Positions 33,846 through 42,034 of a stretch of 64,000 nt of DNA are shown one piece after another. Position numbers and translations under genes: made by a program. The first letter of the stretch is position 1. The number at the start of each line of letters is the position of its first letter. The notes below the pieces were generated by a model that saw only the letters and a list, made by a program, of their open reading frames with translations, did not search any database and was not told the origin of the DNA. The stretch comes from an uncultured Cytophagales bacterium (GTDB taxonomy: Bacteria > Bacteroidota > Bacteroidia > Cytophagales > Thermonemataceae), in contig CALEMF010000047.1 of the NCBI GenBank assembly GCA_937911505.1, forward strand, positions 1 to 64,000, in the 5' to 3' direction.

Positions 33846-35306
33846 ATGGCTATACACAAAGAGAACATTAAGCTTACCTTCGGTTTAAAAGTAAAGCAAC
33901 TTCGTTTGGATCAGCGGCTTTCCCTGTCAGAATTGGCGCATAAATCGGGCATTTCTATCTCTTATCTTAACGAAATAGAGAAAGGAAAAAAATACCCTCA
34001 AACGGAGAAGATTATGCGACTGGCCGAAGCGCTGCAAGTAAGCTACGACTGGCTGGTATCTTTGAAGCTACACAGAAAACTAGCCCCCTTGGCAGATGTA
34101 CTCAAATCTAATCTTTTACAAGACCTGCCGCTAGAAGTATTTGGCGTAGAGCCAGCCCAATTGCTTCACTTGCTTTCTAATGCTCCGACCAAACTGAGCG
34201 CGTTTATCAGTACGCTCATAGAGATTAGTCGTAATTACGATATGAGTGTCGAGCAGTTCTATTTTTCCGTGCTTCGCTCTTATCAAGAGCTACACGACAA
34301 CTACTTTGAAGAACTAGAAGAAGAGGTACAGCGTTTTAGGCAAACTTTCCAAGCGCCTGAAGAGATTACTGCTGTATGGCTTACGCAGCAGCTAGAAGAA
34401 ACCTATCAGTATACCATTCGTGCGAATAGTTTTGTGCCAGCTTTGGCTAATTTACGCTCTGCTTTGATAGACAAGGAACTGCTGATCAACGAACACTTAA
34501 ATGAGATTCAAAAACGTTTTGTATTGGCAAGGGAATTAGGCTATCAGTTTATGCAATTACAGGAAAGGGCGTACACCTTTTCTTGGGTAGAGATTAACTC
34601 TTTTGAAGAGGTATTGAACAACTTCAAAGCTTCTTATTTTGCCAGCGCCTTATTGATGGATAAAGAGGCTTTTAAAGCAGACTTAACAACCTTCCTTTCC
34701 TTCGATACTTGGCAGCCAATATTTCTTAATCAACTGCTGGTAAAATACCAAGTAACACCAGAGATGTTACTGCACAGAATGACCAACCTACTTCCGAAGT
34801 TTTTTCAACTTCCGCAGCTCTTTTTCTTACGCTTTAGCCATCAAGCAGGACGCTTTGCACTCACAAAAGAGATGCATCTCGCGGGCCTGCACAACCCACA
34901 TGGTTCTGCCTTAGGAGAGCATTACTGTCGGCGTTGGGTATCGCTTACCCTTTTACAAGAGCTAGAAGAGGCTATCGAAAAGCAGCATTATGAAGCCCCA
35001 CTGGTAGACGCTCAAATTTCTAATTATTATGATTCAGCCAATGAGTACTTGGTGTTTTCCATTGCACGCCCCATGACGCCTACACCCTCTCTCAGTAATA
35101 GCGTTTCCATTGGAATTTTACTGACACAAGAGGTAAAAGAACGCATTGGTTTCTTAGAGAGCTTACCCGTCCGTAAAGTGGGAGAAACCTGTGAGCGCTG
35201 TAGTGCAACAGACTGTGAGGTGCGTATGGCTCATCCTGTTGTACTACATAAACAAGCCGAAGCCTCGGCGAGAAAGGAGGCACTCACGGCACTCTTCAAA
35301 CAATAG
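33846..35306 (+). CDS. XRE-type regulator of the ScfR/RamB family (DUF2083)
   Basis: A 486-residue regulator divergent from aceB. Residues 10-70 are a helix-turn-helix XRE domain (L-R-L-D-Q-R-L-S-L-S-E-L-A-H-K-S-G-I-S-I-S-Y-L-N-E-I-E-K-G-K-K-Y-P). The middle has the IrrE/ImmA-like region with R-F-V-L-A-R-E-L-G-Y-Q-F, and the end is the short-chain-fatty-acyl regulator domain with the Cys cluster E-T-C-E-R-C-S-A-T-D-C-E-V-R. RamB, ClgR-like and PrpC activators of this type sense acyl-CoA or acetate metabolism, and RamB of Corynebacterium controls aceA/aceB. The pairing with aceB here therefore strongly suggests control of the glyoxylate shunt. The 222-base gap holds the palindrome and both promoters. 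Confidence 0.9.
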   Translation: MAIHKENIKLTFGLKVKQLRLDQRLSLSELAHKSGISISYLNEIEKGKKYPQTEKIMRLAEALQVSYDWLVSLKLHRKLAPLADVLKSNLLQDLPLEVFGVEPAQLLHLLSNAPTKLSAFISTLIEISRNYDMSVEQFYFSVLRSYQELHDNYFEELEEEVQRFRQTFQAPEEITAVWLTQQLEETYQYTIRANSFVPALANLRSALIDKELLINEHLNEIQKRFVLARELGYQFMQLQERAYTFSWVEINSFEEVLNNFKASYFASALLMDKEAFKADLTTFLSFDTWQPIFLNQLLVKYQVTPEMLLHRMTNLLPKFFQLPQLFFLRFSHQAGRFALTKEMHLAGLHNPHGSALGEHYCRRWVSLTLLQELEEAIEKQHYEAPLVDAQISNYYDSANEYLVFSIARPMTPTPSLSNSVSIGILLTQEVKERIGFLESLPVRKVGETCERCSATDCEVRMAHPVVLHKQAEASARKEALTALFKQ

Positions 35307-35369
35307 AGATTTAGTGTATTATTGCTTAGTGGTAAATGTGTTTTAATGAGAGTAAACATAGTAGCCCAA

Positions 35370-36773
35370 CTAAGCAGTTTCTACAGGTAAGTTGTCTACT
35401 ACTTTTACTTTTACCACGCTTCCTTCTTGGCTTACTACCACGATAGGCATTTGTGCTTCTATAAAGCTGTGTATAGAAGTAGCATCATAAATTTTATCCT
35501 CTATGAGTACTTTTCCGCTGGGACGAAGTACGGTGTACGCTGTACCTGTTTTACCGATCAGTAGTATGTCATTTTCTCCTACAGAAGAGTACCCATCTTT
35601 GGTATCTAAGGTATTTTGTAACGTGAGTCGCCGAAAAGCTTTACTTTTGATAAGCCTCGGGGCAAAGATAAAGAGCAACGCTCCACCACCAAACAAGCCA
35701 GCCGTGGTAACGAATAGAGAAGTATATAACTTACTGGTAGGAATGCCTTCAAAGTTAAAACCTTCATTGCCGAGCATCATTAAACCCAAGGAACCAAAAA
35801 TGGCAACGAGCCCACCAACACCTGCTACCCCGAAGCCAGGTATTACAAAGATTTCTGCGGCGAGTAGTCCTATTCCAATAAAAAATACGATCAACTCCCA
35901 ATTTTCCGCTAGCCCAGAAAGATAATAGGGGACGAAATAGAGCACTAAGGCAGTGATAGCCGCAGCGAGCGGAAAACCTACGCCTGGCGTTTGCAACTCG
36001 AAGTAAATACCACCTATAATTACTAAAATTAATAGGCTACTAATAAAAGGATTCAGAAACCAACTGATGACTTGATCTATCGTAGAAGGCGTATACTTAA
36101 TGAGTGCATAGTCTTGTGCTTCGTAATGGGAGAGAATCGCTTCTACAGATTCAAATTTACCTTCACAGTAGTCAATCGCGATGGCTTCTTCAGTGGTTAG
36201 GGTTAGGATTTTCCCTTCGGGCTTTAAACTATCCAAATCAACGCGTTCATCTACCATTGCTTCTGCAATGCGTGGCTCTCGGCCATTTTGTGAAGCAGTA
36301 GAGCGCATAATGGAGCGCATATATGATTGGTACTTATCGGTAGCAGGCGTGCCCTGTTGGTCTACTACAGTAGCTGCCCCCATACTAGCCCCACCCGCCA
36401 TGTAAATACTATCGCAGGCAATAGAGATGAGTGCCCCTGCCGAAGCAGCATTTTTATTAATAAAAGCCCAGACAGGTTTCGGATGATTCAAGATGGCTTG
36501 TCGGATTTCGTCAGCATCATCTAATAAGCCGCCAAAGGTGTTGATTTCAAAAATGATTAAAGAAGCTTCCTCATCTGTTGCGCGACGAAGTACACTTTTT
36601 ACGGTGCGCGTCATAGAAGGATTAACTTCATCTTGTAACTGTGCTACATATATCTTATATTTTTTTTCTGCAGGTGTATCTTGCGAGAAAGCTGCCGTAA
36701 CACTTGCAAAAAAAAGAAGTAGGAAGATAGAACTGACTACTAAACTATTGCCACTGTAATGAACCCGTTGCAT
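35370..36773 (-). CDS. NfeD-family membrane serine protease
   Basis: A 467-residue full-length NfeD (NfeD1b type). Signal/anchor at 10-30, then a ClpP-like protease domain (about 38-230) with I-N-T-F-G-G-L-L-D-D-A, the nucleophile Ser111 in N-K-N-A-A-S-A-G-A-L-I and a Lys147 region typical of the Ser-Lys dyad. Four to five membrane helices follow (245-400: L-L-I-L-V-I-I-G-G-I-Y-F-E, L-L-A-A-E-I-F-V-I-P-G-F-G), then the soluble OB-fold NfeD C-terminal domain (405-465: L-I-G-K-T-G-T-A, L-R-P-S-G-K-V). NfeD proteases partner with stomatin/SPFH proteins in membrane protein quality control; no SPFH gene is adjacent. Start is only 4 bases from the divergent gene's first ATG. Confidence 0.93.
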   Translation of the reverse strand: MQRVHYSGNSLVVSSIFLLLFFASVTAAFSQDTPAEKKYKIYVAQLQDEVNPSMTRTVKSVLRRATDEEASLIIFEINTFGGLLDDADEIRQAILNHPKPVWAFINKNAASAGALISIACDSIYMAGGASMGAATVVDQQGTPATDKYQSYMRSIMRSTASQNGREPRIAEAMVDERVDLDSLKPEGKILTLTTEEAIAIDYCEGKFESVEAILSHYEAQDYALIKYTPSTIDQVISWFLNPFISSLLILVIIGGIYFELQTPGVGFPLAAAITALVLYFVPYYLSGLAENWELIVFFIGIGLLAAEIFVIPGFGVAGVGGLVAIFGSLGLMMLGNEGFNFEGIPTSKLYTSLFVTTAGLFGGGALLFIFAPRLIKSKAFRRLTLQNTLDTKDGYSSVGENDILLIGKTGTAYTVLRPSGKVLIEDKIYDATSIHSFIEAQMPIVVVSQEGSVVKVKVVDNLPVETA

Positions 36774-36777
36774 TTTT

Positions 36778-37638
36778 ATGAGGTTTAAAGGAGGCTTACC
36801 TTATATTCTGATAAGCATTACTAAAATACGAACAAAACCCTTGTATCAAAAATTTCCCATACACTTTGTCTTTCATACTACCCAGCCTATTTGGCGTGTA
36901 TGGCTCGATGAAAAGACGGAACACTGGGTAATTGAGCACCGCAATGCCACACAGAAAACTTCACTCTTTTCTGTAGGACAAGTACAAAATAAAAAAGTAC
37001 TTGTGCAGGAAGAAAGTTTAGGGTTAGACTGGTGGGCTAGCATCGCTGCCGTATGGGATAACCATCTAATTTGGACCTTATACCAAGACCATCATAATCC
37101 TTTACAGCAAGGTTTTATGGTGTACAACACCACTCAAGAGCAAATTATCTGGGAAAAAGGAGGGCATACTTTTTACCAACTTTACAGGCAACCTACTCAG
37201 GTGGTAGGGTATTCGAATCGGTTGGAACCTATCCAATTGATACACTGGGACCTAGTGACAGGTCTAGAACAACCTGCTGCAAAAGAAGAGGACTTTAAAA
37301 CCCAGCAGCTTTTCCCGGCCAGGTATAGTGCTAAGCAACCCCACTTTGACACAGTAGCTACTTATGTAAAACAAGCTGTAGGGGAAGACGTACATCAACA
37401 GATTGACTACTTGGAAATACCCCATTGTATATTGATAGGCTACTATGATGCTGCACTTTTCTATAAGCTTTTGGCGATAGACTTATCTGGCAAAATACTT
37501 GCGAAAGAGTCGGTATACCAAGCGACCAATGGGATAGCTATTGGGAATTTCTTCGTATTTAAAAATTTGATATTTATTGTAAAAAATAAAATAGAATTAG
37601 TAACTTACAGCCTAAATGAGCTTTTAGGAGGTGTTTAA
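36778..37638 (+). CDS. DUF4905-like protein
   Basis: A protein of up to 286 residues. The ATG at 36778 lies 4 bases from the divergent nfeD start and its first 21 residues look uncoded; a TTG at 36841 gives the shorter and more natural start M-Y-Q-K-F-P-I-H-F-V-F (265 residues). The body has the look of DUF4905 proteins of Cytophagales: Q-P-I-W-R-V-W-L-D-E, W-V-I-E-H-R, S-L-G-L-D-W-W-A-S-I-A-A-V, L-I-W-T-L-Y-Q-D-H-H-N-P-x-Q-Q-G and a C-terminal Y-Y-D-A-A-L-F-Y-K-L-L-A-I-D. Repeated short strand pairs suggest a propeller-like fold. No signal peptide, so probably cytoplasmic. Possibly cotranscribed with the LysM gene 47 bases on. Function unknown. Confidence 0.7.
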   Translation: MRFKGGLPYILISITKIRTKPLYQKFPIHFVFHTTQPIWRVWLDEKTEHWVIEHRNATQKTSLFSVGQVQNKKVLVQEESLGLDWWASIAAVWDNHLIWTLYQDHHNPLQQGFMVYNTTQEQIIWEKGGHTFYQLYRQPTQVVGYSNRLEPIQLIHWDLVTGLEQPAAKEEDFKTQQLFPARYSAKQPHFDTVATYVKQAVGEDVHQQIDYLEIPHCILIGYYDAALFYKLLAIDLSGKILAKESVYQATNGIAIGNFFVFKNLIFIVKNKIELVTYSLNELLGGV

Positions 37639-37685
37639 GCTATTTTTTGTTAAAATTTAACCATTCAATTCAATCTTATTAGAAT

Positions 37686-38729
37686 ATGCTTTTTAGATAC
37701 TTTATAGGGGTGTGTTTACTATCTTTGCTCTCTTTTGGGGCACATTCAGCCAAAGCTGAAATTCAAGACTCTATTCGTCTAGAAATCTCTGAAGATGGTA
37801 AAAAAGCTTGGATTATCCACAAGGTAGAGCCTAAAGAAACCCTATTTGGACTAGCAAAGCGTTATAAGATTACACAAGAAGAGATCATTGCTGAAAACCC
37901 TAAGGCAAAAGAGCTGAAAATTAACGATATTTTGCGTATCCCTTATAAGGATTATCAACAACATAATGTTTATACAGCACCTAAAAATGGAAAGACGCAC
38001 GTCGTAGAAGCGGGTGAAAACCTGTATCGTATTTCCTTAAAGTACAAAGTGAGTGTAAAAGATCTTCAACAATGGAACAATATGGGTGAAGATACGGACG
38101 TAAAGGTGGGACAGAAGCTTTACGTAGTCGATCCAGCCGCCGCCGATAGAAATGTACAAACCTCTAGGAATACAGCAGGTAAGAAGATCATACATACAGT
38201 AGAAGAAGATGAATATCTTTACGTAATTGCTAAAAAATACGACGTTAAGATTGCAGAGATTATGAAGTGGAACAACCTCTCTTCTGATAAGCTTTCTATT
38301 GGACAAGAGCTAGCAATTTACCCTGCGGGTTATACACAAGAGAATACCACCACTACTACTACGAATAATACAACTACCAATACTACCACTCAGGATAATA
38401 ATAACGTAGAGCCAGACAACAACGGAGAAGAAAGTACAAAAACAGTGAATATTAGTGGTTACCAAAAGGTAGTACAGAAAGGTTTTGGTGAAATGATAGA
38501 AGACGAAAACACGCCTAATTATGTAGGGTTGCATAAAGATGCGCCTGTAGGAACAATCGTTTCCGTGAGAAATGAAAGTAACGGTGAAAGTGTTTTTGTA
38601 CGTATCATTGGAAAGTTACCAAGCATTGGTGCCAACGATAAGATTCTCATAAAAGTATCCAAGAACGTGTACAAGGCGCTTAACGCCAAGGGTATGCGCT
38701 TCCCTGTGGAAGTATCTTATATTCCTTAG
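37686..38729 (+). CDS. LysM-repeat peptidoglycan-binding secreted protein
   Basis: A 347-residue exported protein. Signal peptide 1-24 (F-G-A-H-S-A-K-A). Three LysM domains bind N-acetylglucosamine chains of peptidoglycan: about 44-87 (H-K-V-E-P-K-E-T-L-F-G-L-A-K-R-Y), 105-148 (H-V-V-E-A-G-E-N-L-Y-R-I-S-L-K-Y) and 169-213 (H-T-V-E-E-D-E-Y-L-Y-V-I-A-K-K-Y). A Thr/Asn low-complexity linker (218-238) joins them to a C-terminal domain (about 260-347) with G-F-G-E-M-I-E, Y-V-G-L-H-K-D-A-P-V-G-T and S-V-F-V-R-I-I-G-K-L-P, which looks like a double-psi beta-barrel of the RlpA type. The protein is probably a cell-wall-binding factor or weak wall enzyme. The Thr/Asn linker is encoded by an ACT/AAT-rich microsatellite-like stretch (38345-38403). 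Confidence 0.88.
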   Translation: MLFRYFIGVCLLSLLSFGAHSAKAEIQDSIRLEISEDGKKAWIIHKVEPKETLFGLAKRYKITQEEIIAENPKAKELKINDILRIPYKDYQQHNVYTAPKNGKTHVVEAGENLYRISLKYKVSVKDLQQWNNMGEDTDVKVGQKLYVVDPAAADRNVQTSRNTAGKKIIHTVEEDEYLYVIAKKYDVKIAEIMKWNNLSSDKLSIGQELAIYPAGYTQENTTTTTTNNTTTNTTTQDNNNVEPDNNGEESTKTVNISGYQKVVQKGFGEMIEDENTPNYVGLHKDAPVGTIVSVRNESNGESVFVRIIGKLPSIGANDKILIKVSKNVYKALNAKGMRFPVEVSYIP

Positions 38730-38814
38730 TGATATAACTCAAGAGAAGGTAGCAACGAAAGTATACAGCCTTCTGATTCATATTCCATTTACGTTTTAAC
38801 TTATTAAGTAAAGA

Positions 38815-39321
38815 ATGCCACTCAGTATATCGAACCAAAAAGCATTCTACATCTACCTTGCTTTACGTTTCGTACTACTGGTGGCAGTCACTACATTTGT
38901 TCTTTACTTTCTCTTGCATCGCTGGCTAAATCTACAAGTTGGGAATTGGCTTCCACTTACTGGACAATGGCTGTTTCCTATACTAGTATTAGATATTATC
39001 TTTACACCCACTTACTTTGCTATTGATCAAGAAGATAAAATCATTAAGGTGACCTACTCCCTGCGACCTTACTCTCATTTGCTACTTTGGTGGGCTAGAA
39101 AAAAACCTACTGTTGTGCTTTCAATTCCGTTTGAAGAATTCAATGGTTATGAAATTGGCTTTAAGCTGAAAGGGCTAAAAAAATACCTTATTTTATACAA
39201 GAATACAGAAGGTGTCATCTTAAAAAGCGCTTCTATCCCGTTGCCTTTACTTTCTATAAAAAGCTATACCCATCTCATTATACAGTTGGATAAACTGACG
39301 CACCAGATTAAGATTATGTAA
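38815..39321 (+). CDS. Membrane protein with two helices and a PH-like tail
   Basis: A 168-residue inner-membrane protein. Helices at about 10-32 (Y-L-A-L-R-F-V-L-L-V-A-V-T-T-F-V-L-Y-F) and 48-68 (L-T-G-Q-W-L-F-P-I-L-V-L-D-I-I-F). A cytoplasmic tail of about 100 residues has strand-rich segments (K-I-I-K-V-T-Y-S-L-R-P, V-V-L-S-I-P-F-E-E-F-N-G-Y-E-I-G) as in bacterial PH-domain membrane proteins; this is a resemblance only. Its stop codon is followed directly by the ATG of the TIGR02757 gene with no gap, so the two are surely cotranscribed. Function unknown. Confidence 0.7.
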   Translation: MPLSISNQKAFYIYLALRFVLLVAVTTFVLYFLLHRWLNLQVGNWLPLTGQWLFPILVLDIIFTPTYFAIDQEDKIIKVTYSLRPYSHLLLWWARKKPTVVLSIPFEEFNGYEIGFKLKGLKKYLILYKNTEGVILKSASIPLPLLSIKSYTHLIIQLDKLTHQIKIM

Positions 39322-40107
39322 ATGAAAACTTCTGTTTATCAACTAAAAACTTTTTTGGACGAAAAAGTCATCCAGTTCAATCAACCCACATTCATTACCA
39401 ACGATCCCATTTGCATTCCTCATCAGTTTACCAAGCTCCAGGATGTTGAGATTGCTGGTTTTTTTGCGGCTATTTTCGCTTGGGGGCAGCGCACCACTAT
39501 TATCAAGAAATGCAAGACCTTACTACAACTTATGGATAACACACCACATGATTTTATCTGTAATCACCAAGAGCAAGATTTAAAACGCTTTCTAGGCTTT
39601 AAGCATCGCACTTTTAATGATACTGACACATTATACTTCATCCATTTTCTTCAGCACTACTATCAACAACACACATCTCTAGAAGATGCCTTTGCCCGGT
39701 ATCTCTCACCAACAGACGAAACAACAGAAAAGGCACTGGTAGGTTTTCATCAACTATTCTTCAGCTTGGAAGAGGCTCCGCAAAGAACACAGAAACATAT
39801 TGCTACACCTGCGCGTAAATCAGCCTGCAAGCGAATCAACATGTTTTTACGCTGGATGGTCAGAAAGGACGATAAAGGAGTAGATTTGGGGTGTTGGTCG
39901 GCTATCCAACCTAAGCAACTCGTCTGTCCTTGTGATGTACACGTAAGCAGAGTAGCCAGAAATTTAGGATTAATTACCCGCCCACAAACCGACTGGCAAA
40001 CAGCTTTAGCACTGACCAATAACTTGAGGCAGCTTGATCCAAATGATCCTGTGAAGTATGATTTTGCGCTCTTTGGGTTAGGAGTAGAAGAAAAATTTGC
40101 CCAATAA
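39322..40107 (+). CDS. TIGR02757 family protein
   Basis: A 261-residue cytoplasmic protein of the TIGR02757 family, common in Bacteroidota and some other phyla and without a known activity. Characteristic stretches: F-I-T-N-D-P-I-C-I-P-H-Q-F near residue 24, D-V-E-I-A-G-F-F-A-A-I-F-A-W-G-Q-R-x-T-I-I-K-K (about 40-62), L-L-Q-L-M-D, A-C-K-R-I-N-M-F-L-R-W-M-V-R-K-D-D-K-G-V-D-L-G-C-W, then C-P-C-D-V-H-V-S-R-V-A-R-x-L-G-L and D-P-V-K-Y-D-F-A-L-F-G-L-G-V. The last two motifs recall helix-hairpin-helix DNA glycosylases (endonuclease III-like), so a nucleic-acid role is possible. Length is typical. Confidence 0.88.
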   Translation: MKTSVYQLKTFLDEKVIQFNQPTFITNDPICIPHQFTKLQDVEIAGFFAAIFAWGQRTTIIKKCKTLLQLMDNTPHDFICNHQEQDLKRFLGFKHRTFNDTDTLYFIHFLQHYYQQHTSLEDAFARYLSPTDETTEKALVGFHQLFFSLEEAPQRTQKHIATPARKSACKRINMFLRWMVRKDDKGVDLGCWSAIQPKQLVCPCDVHVSRVARNLGLITRPQTDWQTALALTNNLRQLDPNDPVKYDFALFGLGVEEKFAQ

Positions 40108-40152
40108 AAAGTATTACTACAACAAGAAACACAATTATAGGCTGTCTCTGTT

Positions 40153-40629
40153 CTATGGAATAGGCAATACAGGCGACTTCTTAAAGGTAGAAAGTACTAC
40201 CATCGACTGCATATTTTCTATTTCTTCTATTTCACTAACCTGCTCTAGCATAAGCTTTTGGTAAGAGGTAATGTCTTCTGCAGTAATTTTGATCAGAAAG
40301 TCTGCCGCACCCGTCATATGATAACATTCAATCACATTGTCAATTTTATTAATCTTTTCTACAAAAGAGTCAATTACTGCCTTTTTGTGGCTAGTGAGCG
40401 AGACCTGCACAAAGGTATTGACACCCAAGCCTGCCTTCTCTGTATCAAGCACCGCATGGTAACTTTTAATGAGTCCTGCATTTTCTAGTTTTTTTACACG
40501 CTCTAGTGTAGGGGCAGGAGAGAGGCCTATCTCTTTTGAAAGCTGTGCATTGGTTATTTTAGCATTTTGCTGTAGAATTTGTAAGATTTTACGATCTATT
40601 TTGTCTAATTTTGGTTTCTTTTCTAGCAT
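40153..40629 (-). CDS. Lrp/AsnC-family transcriptional regulator
   Basis: A 158-residue regulator. The open frame reaches 40680, but the ATG at 40629 gives the normal start (M-L-E-K-K-P-K-L-D-K-I-D-R-K-I-L-Q-I-L-Q). The helix-turn-helix is at about 10-60 (A-K-I-T-N-A-Q-L-S-K-E-I-G-L-S-P-A-P-T-L-E-R-V-K-K-L-E) and the RAM/AsnC ligand domain at 75-150 (V-Q-V-S-L-T-S-H-K-K-A-V-I, E-C-Y-H-M-T-G-A-A-D-F-L-I-K-I). Such proteins form octamers, wrap DNA and respond to amino acids. It is divergent from the amidase gene; two 14-bp direct repeats between them are candidate binding sites and point to autoregulation. Confidence 0.93.
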   Translation of the reverse strand: MLEKKPKLDKIDRKILQILQQNAKITNAQLSKEIGLSPAPTLERVKKLENAGLIKSYHAVLDTEKAGLGVNTFVQVSLTSHKKAVIDSFVEKINKIDNVIECYHMTGAADFLIKITAEDITSYQKLMLEQVSEIEEIENMQSMVVLSTFKKSPVLPIP

Positions 40630-40653
40630 ACGATAGGTAATTTTTAAAACGAA

Positions 40654-40698
40654 TTTCTGTAAAAATAAAGTTTTCCCCAATATCTTTCTGTAAAAATA
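40654..40698. promoter_or_regulatory. Two direct repeats between lrp-like gene and amidase
   Basis: TTTCTGTAAAAATA occurs at 40654-40667 and again at 40685-40698, 31 bases apart, close to three helical turns. Regularly phased sites on one face of the helix are how Lrp/AsnC octamers bind, so this is a likely autoregulatory region. Confidence 0.5.
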
Positions 40699-40734
40699 TT
40701 TTTTTATAAATAATCGCCACAGCTTTCTTCTACA

Positions 40735-41988
40735 ATGAAAATAAAGAGATACTTGCTTTTAATCATACTAGCCTTATGGAATCTTATTTCTGTAAAAGCG
40801 CAAAATCCCATAGCGGCTCATTTTAAAGATAAACTGGAAAAGTACTTAGTAAAGCATCCTCAAGTAAGAGATCATATCGTCGTTAATGATCGTGGGGTAT
40901 ATATGTTTGCTTCCTTACAAGAAAAACGTGCCAACAAGCCAGAGTATGTTTTTAGCTGGCAACAAGTAACACTATTTAAACAATTATGTAGTCGTGCTCC
41001 TCAAGTAGCGCGTCAATTATACCTGAAAAACGTACCCTTTAATCTACCAGACTCACTCAAAAAAACTGTAAGATCGCATCCTACACCGCTGGATACATTA
41101 CCGCTGCGAGGTGTACGTATTGCCATTGATCCTGGGCATTTTGCTGGTGACGAGAAAACAGCCCGTATGGAAGGGAGGTACATTGACATAACCTTGGCAA
41201 ATGGTACACGGGTGCTATTTTATGAATCAGTACTCGCTTGGGGGACGGCAAAGGTATTGGAGAAGAAGCTAGAGGCTGCGGGCGCCAAGGTACTGATTAC
41301 GCGTCAAAAAGCGAACCTAACCGCCCTTGATATGACTTTTCAGCAATGGTATGCGCGCTACGTACGCGCCCAAACAAGCAGAGGAAAGCGCTATCTTTCT
41401 CCCAAGCAAGCCTTCCGACAAGTATTGAGAGCACAGGATTTTAAAGCACGCGTGCTGAAAATCAATGCTTTTCAGCCTGATCTGACCCTGATTATCCATT
41501 ATAATGTAGATGCCACTAACAGCCCTTGGCAACAACCTACCAATAAAAATTTTGCGATGGCTTTTGTAGGGGGCGCTTTTTACCAAGAGGAGTTAAATAC
41601 ACCAGAGAAGCGTTTTCAGTTGCTACGTCTGCTGATTACAGAGGATGTAGAAAAAAGTGTTCGGCTGAGTGGGCACATCTTACAGGAGCATCGACGTGTT
41701 TTACAAGTACCTACTATTGAAGAACCCAATCAACAGTCTTATCTGGACAAATACTGCCTCTATACAGGTACAAAGGGCGTTTATACACGTAACTTATCAC
41801 TATCACGAGAAATATTTGGGGCACTTTGCTACGGAGAAAGCCTCCTACAAGATAATATACAAGAAATACAACAACTCAATCAGAAATCTTTTGTCATAGA
41901 CAAATGGTATTTTCCGGCGCGTGTCAATCAAGTAGCGGAAGCGTACTATAGAGGTATCAAAAACTATTGGTTGTCTACAAATAGATAA
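40735..41988 (+). CDS. N-acetylmuramoyl-L-alanine amidase-like secreted protein
   Basis: A 417-residue exported protein. Signal peptide 1-22 (L-L-L-I-I-L-A-L-W-N-L-I-S-V-K-A). After an N-terminal region of about 110 residues comes an Amidase_3-like domain: I-A-I-D-P-G-H-F-A-G-D near 128-138 (zinc His), Y-E-S-V-L-A-W-G-T-A-K-V-L (Glu as second ligand), G-A-K-V-L-I-T-R, and L-T-L-I-I-H-Y-N-V-D-A (in place of S-I-H-x-N-A, third His). A long insert of about 80 residues lies between, and the tail has R-N-L-S-L-S-R. Such enzymes cut the amide between muramic acid and the stem peptide. The variations from the classic motif suggest a divergent subgroup. Promoter area is shared with the Lrp-like regulator. 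Confidence 0.8.
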   Translation: MKIKRYLLLIILALWNLISVKAQNPIAAHFKDKLEKYLVKHPQVRDHIVVNDRGVYMFASLQEKRANKPEYVFSWQQVTLFKQLCSRAPQVARQLYLKNVPFNLPDSLKKTVRSHPTPLDTLPLRGVRIAIDPGHFAGDEKTARMEGRYIDITLANGTRVLFYESVLAWGTAKVLEKKLEAAGAKVLITRQKANLTALDMTFQQWYARYVRAQTSRGKRYLSPKQAFRQVLRAQDFKARVLKINAFQPDLTLIIHYNVDATNSPWQQPTNKNFAMAFVGGAFYQEELNTPEKRFQLLRLLITEDVEKSVRLSGHILQEHRRVLQVPTIEEPNQQSYLDKYCLYTGTKGVYTRNLSLSREIFGALCYGESLLQDNIQEIQQLNQKSFVIDKWYFPARVNQVAEAYYRGIKNYWLSTNR

Positions 41989-41993
41989 ACTAC

Positions 41994-42012
41994 TTTGACT
42001 AGTAAAGTCAAA
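41994..42012. terminator. Small hairpin between convergent amidase and permease genes
   Basis: TTTGACT (41994-42000) and AGTCAAA (42006-42012) form a 7-bp stem with a 5-base loop between two converging stop codons; weak but well placed. Confidence 0.4.
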
Positions 42013-42034
42013 TAAAAAGCTATTTACTATGCTC

